From positions 558,001 to 622,000 of the forward strand of contig JBFWVR010000001.1 in assembly GCA_050246635.1 (NCBI GenBank): a DNA stretch of 64,000 nt, read 5' to 3'. This DNA comes from JBFWVR01 sp050246635. GTDB taxonomy: Bacteria > Acidobacteriota > Vicinamibacteria > Vicinamibacterales > UBA2999. The notes under the pieces were generated by a model. That model searched no databases and was not told the origin of the DNA. It was given only the letters and a program-made list of their open reading frames with translations. How positions within the stretch are numbered: position 1 is the stretch's first letter; every line of letters begins with the position of its first letter. The position numbers and the translations under genes were made by a program. Below, in pieces: positions 59,254 through 64,000 of this stretch.

Positions 59254-60300
59254 ATGTCCAGACCCTCCCCGCTGGCGCACAAGGGCGTCAACTACGACGT
59301 CGGCACCAACTACTCGGCGCGGCACCTCTCCCGGCCGAGCCCGGAGGATGGGGCCCTCGTCCGCGACTTCACGATCATTCGCGAGGAGCTGCACGCGACC
59401 GACGTGCGCATCTTCGGCACCGCCATCGACGACCTGGTGCGCGCCGCCGGGCACGCGATCGACGCGGGCCTCGCACCGTGGGTGTCGCCGCGCCTGATCG
59501 GCGTGCCCGTCGACGAGTCGCTGGACTACCTGGCCGCCGCGGCGCGTGCCGTCGAGCCGCTCCGCGCGCGGGCGCCCGTGTCGTTCGTCGTCGGGTGCGA
59601 GGCCTCGCAGTTCGTCGAGGGCATCGTCGAGGGCCGGGACATCGCGGATCGCCAGGCACGGATGTTCCACCTGTCGACGCTGCTCTGGAATGCCGTCGGC
59701 GTCGACCCGGGATTCCAGGCGCCGCTGAACCGGTATCTGGGGCGGGCGGTGGAGTTGGTGCGCGCCGGCTTCGGGGGGCCGGTCACGTATGCGGCCGGCG
59801 TCTGGGAGCGGGTGGACTGGACGCCCTTCGACGTCATCGGCCTCGACTACTACCGCACGTGGCACAACCGGCTTGGCTACCGGCGGCGGCTCCGCGCCCT
59901 GCGCCGCACCGGCAAACCGGTGGTGGTGCTCGAGTTCGGCTGCTGCACGTACGAGGGGGCGGCGGATCGTGGGGGCCACGGCCAGCTCGTCGCCATCGAC
60001 TTCGACGCCGAGCCACCGGTGGTGCGGGAGGGGTTCGTGCGCAGCGAGGCGGCGCAGGCGGCGTACGTCCGCGACCTGCTCGCGATCTACGAGGAGGAAG
60101 GCCTCGCCGGGGCGTTCGTCTTCGTGTTCGTGGATCCGGCGGCGCCGCACGCGGACGACCCGCGCCACGATCTCGACACGGCGAGCTTCGCGCTCGTCAC
60201 CGCGGGCCCGCCGGGCAGCGGCCGCTCGTACGCCGACGGACACCGCGCGCCGAAGGCGGCGTTCGCCGTCGTGGCGTCGCGGTACGGGGCCACGTCCTGA
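59254..60300 (+). CDS. TIM-barrel glycoside hydrolase-like protein
   Basis: 348 residues without a signal peptide. It opens KGVNYDVGTNY, then DVRIFGTAIDDL and WVSPRLIG, the early strands of a (beta/alpha)8 barrel. Two acidic residues are placed like a retaining glycosidase pair: Glu116 in VVGCEASQF and Glu227 in VVVLEFGC. Homologues in actinobacteria have been labelled abortive-infection protein without strong basis. I call it glycosidase-like by pattern only. It lies between two receptor paralogues and is separated from the first by a terminator. Start ATG 59254 has no Shine-Dalgarno. Confidence 0.7.
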   Translation: MSRPSPLAHKGVNYDVGTNYSARHLSRPSPEDGALVRDFTIIREELHATDVRIFGTAIDDLVRAAGHAIDAGLAPWVSPRLIGVPVDESLDYLAAAARAVEPLRARAPVSFVVGCEASQFVEGIVEGRDIADRQARMFHLSTLLWNAVGVDPGFQAPLNRYLGRAVELVRAGFGGPVTYAAGVWERVDWTPFDVIGLDYYRTWHNRLGYRRRLRALRRTGKPVVVLEFGCCTYEGAADRGGHGQLVAIDFDAEPPVVREGFVRSEAAQAAYVRDLLAIYEEEGLAGAFVFVFVDPAAPHADDPRHDLDTASFALVTAGPPGSGRSYADGHRAPKAAFAVVASRYGATS

Positions 60301-60359
60301 GGGGGGCGACGGCGGCGAGATCTCCGCGACAGCCGCGGATGTATAGCCATTCCTTATGA

Positions 60360-60374
60360 GACAATTGAATTGTC
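60360..60374. promoter_or_regulatory. palindrome upstream of second receptor gene
   Basis: GACAAT-TGA-ATTGTC is a perfect 6+3+6 inverted repeat within an AT-rich island in otherwise GC-rich sequence, about 150 bp upstream of the start. The next bases (ATGACATTTTAATTG) could hold the promoter. Confidence 0.45.
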
Positions 60375-60523
60375 ATGATGACATTTTAATTGAAACTCAG
60401 CCGCAGTTTGTGCTTGTCCTGCGCCGGCCCGCCCTCCATCATGTCCCGCCAAGGGCTCCGATGAGGTGTGAGTGGACGGCCGCGTGGCTCCCCGGGGCCC
60501 GTGGTCGCGGAGGGACGAGAACG

Positions 60524-63349
60524 ATGATGTGGTGTCTGAGACGGATCGGGATGGGAGTGGCCCTGGTGCTGGCGGCCGCCACGCTGGCCGCCGCGCAGCA
60601 GACCGGCACCGTGAGCGGTGCGGTGGCCGACGCCCAGGGCGGCGTGCTGCCCGGCGTCACCGTGACGATCACGGGGGAGTCGCTGATCGGGGGACCCCGG
60701 GTCGCGACGACGGGGGCGACCGGCAGCTACCAGTTCGCGGCGCTGCCGCCCGGCGACTACGACGTCAGCTATGAGCTGGCGGGCTTCTCGCCGCTCCGGC
60801 GCGAGGGCGTGGCCGTGCGGGTGGCGCAGATCACGCGGCTCGACGTGCAGTTGAGCGTGGGCACGCTCGAGGAGACGGTCACGGTGAGCGGCGAGTCGCC
60901 GGTCGTGGACGTGAGCTCGACGGTCACGCAGACGAACATCAGCAAGGACCTCTACGAGGCCATCCCGACGGCGCGCAACCCGTGGACGATGGCCGGCCTG
61001 GTGCCGGGCGTGGTGACGGGCCGCCTGGACGTCGGGGGCACGGAGGGCATGCAGCAGTACAACCTCGAGGCGTTCGGGTCCGCCAACAGCCAGAAGTCGT
61101 TCTCGATCGACGGCCTGAAGACGAACTGGGCCGGCGGCAACGGCGGCGCCACGATGATGTATTACGGCTTCGAGATGTACGAGGAGTACAACATGCAGAC
61201 GGCATCGGGCACCGCGGAGAGCGATGTCAGCGGCGTCTACATGAACATGGTGACGAAGTCGGGTGGCAACCGCTTCAACTCCGACCACAACTTCTACTTC
61301 ATGAACGACGCCCTCCAGGGCGAGAACATCGACGACGCCCTGCGGAACCGCCTGGGCCTCGAGGCGGGGGACCAGAGCGGCGTGGCGGGCAACCCGGTGA
61401 AGATCTCGTTCGACTGGAGCTCGACCCTCGGCGGCCCCATCGTGCGCGACAAGGCGTGGTTCTTCGGCGCGATGCGCTGGTGGCGGCTCGACCAGTACCA
61501 GGTCGGCGCGCGGAACGCGGACGGCTCGCAGGCCATCGACGACAACCGCATCCGCAACTTCGTCGGCAAGGTCACCTACCAGCTCACGTCGAACGTCAAG
61601 ACGTCCCTGGTCTTCAACCGCAACCTCAAGGACCGGTTCCATCGTCGCAACGCGCCGTACCTGTTCGTCGCGGACAAGGCGAGCACGCTGCAGGACCAGC
61701 CGGCGCAGAACTTCGTCTTCAACTACAACCAGGTGCTCGGCGCACGTGCCCTGTTCGACGTCCGCGCCGGCCGCATGTGGGGGACGACGCCGTCGCGGTA
61801 CCAGGCCGAGGTGCAGCCGACCGACATCTCGGTGCGCGACGTGTCGCGGTTCACGATCGAGAACGCCGCGACCGGGCAGGCGCTGAACCCGAACGAACGC
61901 TGGCAGGCGAACTCCTCGCTCAGCTACTTCGTGGACAGCGCCGGCGCCGGCACCCACGACCTGAAGGCGGGCGTGCAGTTCTCGTGGGAGCGGATGCAGT
62001 ACGAGCGGATCACCAACGGCGACCGCTACGGTGATCTCAGGGACGGCGTGGCGTTTCGCGCCAACCTCGTGAACACGCCGATCAACTCGGACCACCGCCT
62101 GTCCACCTACGGGGTGTTCCTGCAGGATCGGTGGATCGTGGGGAAGGCGACCATCAACGCCGGCGTGCGCATCGATGGCGTGAGCGCCTTCCTGCCGGCG
62201 CAGTCGAGCCCGGCCGGCACCTTCGTCGGCGAACGCTCGTTCCCGCGCACCGACGTCTTCGACTTCGGGCCGAACGTGGCGCCGCGCATCGGCATCGCCT
62301 ACGATCTGTTCGGCACCGGCCGGACGGCCCTCAAGGCGTACTACGGCCGGTTCTACAACCAGTTCGGGTCGGAGCTGGCGCAGCAGGCCAACCCGAACGC
62401 GCGGGCGACGCAGCAGGTGGCCTGGACCGACACCAACGGGGACCGGATCCCGCAGATCGGCGAGCTCGGCGAGTTCCTTGGCTTCCCGGCCGGGCTCTTC
62501 CCCAAGGTGACGGCCGACGCGACGCGACCCTACAGCGACGAGATCAACGTCGGCGTCGACCAGACCCTGGCCAACAACCTCGCGCTCTCGGTGAGCTACC
62601 ACCGCCGCCAGCACCGCAACGGGCTGGGGGTGCTCGACCTCGCCCGCACCTCTGACGCCTACACGCCCGAGACGCGCGAGTTCGAGAACGCCGAGGGGGG
62701 GACGGAGACGATGACGATCTACCGGCTGAAGCCGGAGTTCGCCGGCGTCCGCGACCGCGTCATCGACAACGTCGACGTCCTCCAGAGTGACTACAACGGC
62801 GTGCAGATCGACGTCCAGAAGCGGATGTCGAACCGCTGGCAGCTGCTCGCCGGCCTGTCGCTGCAGCGGCACGAGGGCTTCGACCACAACGGGACGTTCA
62901 CCAACGACGACTTCAGCAACCCGAACACGTCCATCAACCGCGACAGCGGCTCGGTCTTCCAGGATCTGCCCTGGACGTTCACGCTGTCGGGCAGCTACAT
63001 GCTGCCGGCCGACGTGATGATCTCCGGCAAGTACACCGCCAGGGCGGGGGACCCGCTCGACCGGACCTACACCTTCCGTGGCCTCACCACGTCCCAGGTG
63101 TCGGAGACGGTCAACGTGCAGCAGCGCGGCGAGGACCGTACCGAGACGGTGGACAAGTTCGTCGACGTCCGGCTCAGCAAGCGGTTCCAGCTCGGGCTCG
63201 GGAACTTCGAGGCGTCGCTGGACCTGTTCAACCTGCTCAACGCCAACCACGTGCTGGGCCAGACCACGTCGCTCGGGAGCAGCTGGTCGCGCCCGACGCG
63301 CATCCTGGCGCCCCGCATCATCCGCTTCGGCTTGACCGCGAGGTTTTAG
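60524..63349 (+). CDS. TonB-dependent receptor with carboxypeptidase-regulatory domain (paralogue 2)
   Basis: 941 residues, the same length as paralogue 1 and alignable along its whole length. Signal peptide ends LAAAQQ. The regulatory domain, plug and barrel follow the same order, and the chain ends RFGLTARF. The segment from about residue 110 to 280 is almost identical in DNA to paralogue 1, while barrel parts differ more. The ATG at 60524 (or 60527) follows GGAGGG; the open frame further upstream is not coding. It probably has a related but distinct ligand. Confidence 0.93.
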   Translation: MMWCLRRIGMGVALVLAAATLAAAQQTGTVSGAVADAQGGVLPGVTVTITGESLIGGPRVATTGATGSYQFAALPPGDYDVSYELAGFSPLRREGVAVRVAQITRLDVQLSVGTLEETVTVSGESPVVDVSSTVTQTNISKDLYEAIPTARNPWTMAGLVPGVVTGRLDVGGTEGMQQYNLEAFGSANSQKSFSIDGLKTNWAGGNGGATMMYYGFEMYEEYNMQTASGTAESDVSGVYMNMVTKSGGNRFNSDHNFYFMNDALQGENIDDALRNRLGLEAGDQSGVAGNPVKISFDWSSTLGGPIVRDKAWFFGAMRWWRLDQYQVGARNADGSQAIDDNRIRNFVGKVTYQLTSNVKTSLVFNRNLKDRFHRRNAPYLFVADKASTLQDQPAQNFVFNYNQVLGARALFDVRAGRMWGTTPSRYQAEVQPTDISVRDVSRFTIENAATGQALNPNERWQANSSLSYFVDSAGAGTHDLKAGVQFSWERMQYERITNGDRYGDLRDGVAFRANLVNTPINSDHRLSTYGVFLQDRWIVGKATINAGVRIDGVSAFLPAQSSPAGTFVGERSFPRTDVFDFGPNVAPRIGIAYDLFGTGRTALKAYYGRFYNQFGSELAQQANPNARATQQVAWTDTNGDRIPQIGELGEFLGFPAGLFPKVTADATRPYSDEINVGVDQTLANNLALSVSYHRRQHRNGLGVLDLARTSDAYTPETREFENAEGGTETMTIYRLKPEFAGVRDRVIDNVDVLQSDYNGVQIDVQKRMSNRWQLLAGLSLQRHEGFDHNGTFTNDDFSNPNTSINRDSGSVFQDLPWTFTLSGSYMLPADVMISGKYTARAGDPLDRTYTFRGLTTSQVSETVNVQQRGEDRTETVDKFVDVRLSKRFQLGLGNFEASLDLFNLLNANHVLGQTTSLGSSWSRPTRILAPRIIRFGLTARF

Positions 63350-63350
63350 C

Positions 63351-63481
63351 ACGGGGGTGCTTCACGGGGGTGCTTCACGGGGGTGCCGCACCTTCGTGCC
63401 GCACCGTCGTGCTGCACCCCCGTGCGGCACCTTCGTGCCGCACCTTCGTGCTGACACCGTCGTGCTGGCCCTTCGTTCTAC
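63351..63481. repeat. 13-bp tandem repeats directly after the second receptor
   Basis: About ten units of 13 bp: ACGGGGGTGCTTC twice, ACGGGGGTGCCGC, ACCTTCGTGCCGC, ACCGTCGTGCTGC, ACCCCCGTGCGGC and others. The early CACGGGGGTGC units can pair with the later GCACCCCCGTG. The array begins 2 bp after the stop codon. Confidence 0.85.
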
Positions 63482-63562
63482 GGCCGAGCTCGCAGCTGAG
63501 CCATATGACAGATGAGTTGCCAGGACGTCAACTCGCTGGTTTCAAATCACGCGCGCGTCCGT

Positions 63563-63568
63563 TATGAT
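63563..63568 (+). promoter_or_regulatory. -10-like TATGAT upstream of third receptor
   Basis: TATGAT lies 92 bp before the start codon in the remaining 63482-63659 gap. An inverted repeat GAGTTG/CAACTC (63514-63534) is just upstream. The -35 is weak. Confidence 0.3.
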
Positions 63569-63659
63569 CCGCCCGAATCGATGCCGCGGCGGATCGCTGG
63601 CGTCTTGTACCACTGTTCACCCCACTGGTTTGCACCGGCGTTTGATGAAGGAGACATCC

Positions 63660-64000
63660 ATGACTTTGAGCGGGCGAATGTTTGGCATCGCAATCGTGGC
63701 GATGCTGCTGGCGGCGGGCCCCGCGGCCGCCCAGCAGACCGGCACGATCAGCGGCGTCGTGCGTGACGCGCAGGGCGGCGTGCTGCCCGGCGTCACGGTG
63801 ACGCTGAACGGCGATGCCCTGATCGGCGGGCCGCGCGTCGCCGTCACCGGCGGCGCGGGCGCGTACTCGTTCACGGCCCTCCCCCCGGGGGACTACAACG
63901 TCGGCTACGAGCTGGCCGGCTTCTCGCCGCTGCGGCGCGAGGGCATCTCCGTGCGCGTCGCACAGGTGGTGCGTCTCGACGTGGCCCTGAGCGTCGGCAC
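63660..64000 (+). CDS. TonB-dependent receptor (paralogue 3), 3' end outside window
   Basis: The first 113 residues are visible. A signal peptide ending GPAAAQQ is followed by the same carboxypeptidase-regulatory domain (GTISGVVRDAQGGVLPGVTV .. LIGGPRVAVTGG .. YELAGFSPLRREG). The ATG at 63660 has AAGGAG 6 nt upstream, like paralogue 1. Its similarity to both upstream receptors shows a tandem family of at least three. The plug and barrel are not in the window. Confidence 0.9.
   Translation, partial: MTLSGRMFGIAIVAMLLAAGPAAAQQTGTISGVVRDAQGGVLPGVTVTLNGDALIGGPRVAVTGGAGAYSFTALPPGDYNVGYELAGFSPLRREGISVRVAQVVRLDVALSVG

Noticed and set aside
56232..63352. Two open frames of about 1000 codons antisense to the receptor genes
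   Set aside because: They mirror each other only because the receptors are paralogues; composition and lack of motifs mark them as shadows.
1..64000. tRNA, rRNA or known riboswitch genes
   Set aside because: I looked for cloverleaf-like, T-loop (GGTTCGAATCC) and common riboswitch cores in the gaps and found none that I could support by eye; a covariance-model search would be decisive.

Overview
This is a GC-rich bacterial chromosome segment, most probably from Acidobacteriota and likely the Vicinamibacteria lineage. The evidence for that is two orphan FtsX/MacB-type permeases of the acidobacterial duplicated-permease (ADOP) kind, very large TonB-dependent receptors with an N-terminal carboxypeptidase-regulatory domain (start pattern AQQTGTVSG), a DUF1592/DUF1552/ankyrin operon, and many small exported lipoproteins. 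No phage, insertion sequence, CRISPR array, rRNA or tRNA gene was seen. The taxonomic call is inference.

Layout. 1-5.7 kb: a TlpA-like thioredoxin lipoprotein (cut by the window edge), three overlapping paralogous small lipoproteins, an ADOP permease with a well-formed operator-promoter, and a DUF3052 protein. 5.9-12 kb: FtsB-like divisome protein, CutA, a YqaA/DedA membrane protein, a cystathionine gamma-synthase-like enzyme, a HAMP-SpoIIE phosphatase, and RNase III fused to an N-terminal DUF2007-like domain. 12-18.6 kb: histidine degradation (hutH, hutU) with an ATPase overlapping hutU, then purA and a PilZ protein. 18.6-25.2 kb: an ABC exporter pair, an orphan CcmH-like protein, an M20 peptidase and polyphosphate kinase. 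25.3-37.7 kb: a BlaI/BlaR1-like pair followed by an exported alpha/beta hydrolase, a TSUP permease, an HDOD protein, a Kef-type antiporter, a HAD phosphatase, an HtrA-like protease and a sodium:solute symporter. 37.7-44.4 kb: zwf and gnd (oxidative pentose phosphate pathway), pirin, a lipoprotein, a beta-propeller protein and an ion-transporter-superfamily permease. 44.8-55.5 kb: a second ADOP permease, a Tat-exported FAH-fold protein, an exported M42 peptidase and the DUF1592-DUF1552-ankyrin operon. 56.2-64 kb: three tandem TonB-dependent receptor paralogues (the third cut off) with a TIM-barrel glycosidase-like gene between the first two.

Two genome-wide themes stand out. First, at least a dozen gaps between genes are filled with degenerate short tandem repeats (8, 9 or 13 bp units). 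They are often arranged as two inverted arms, recur as related families at distant loci, and in several cases supply the stop codon or last residues of the neighbouring gene. Second, at least a dozen genes lack a Shine-Dalgarno sequence but carry a TANNNT-like -10 box 5-10 nt before the start codon, which indicates leaderless transcripts. A smaller set (gnd, ccmH, the alpha/beta hydrolase, the receptors, FAH) has clear Shine-Dalgarno sites.

The proteins suggest an aerobic heterotroph with a diderm envelope: receptors for outer-membrane uptake, many exported peptidases and hydrolases, histidine use, and NADPH generation through the pentose phosphate pathway.
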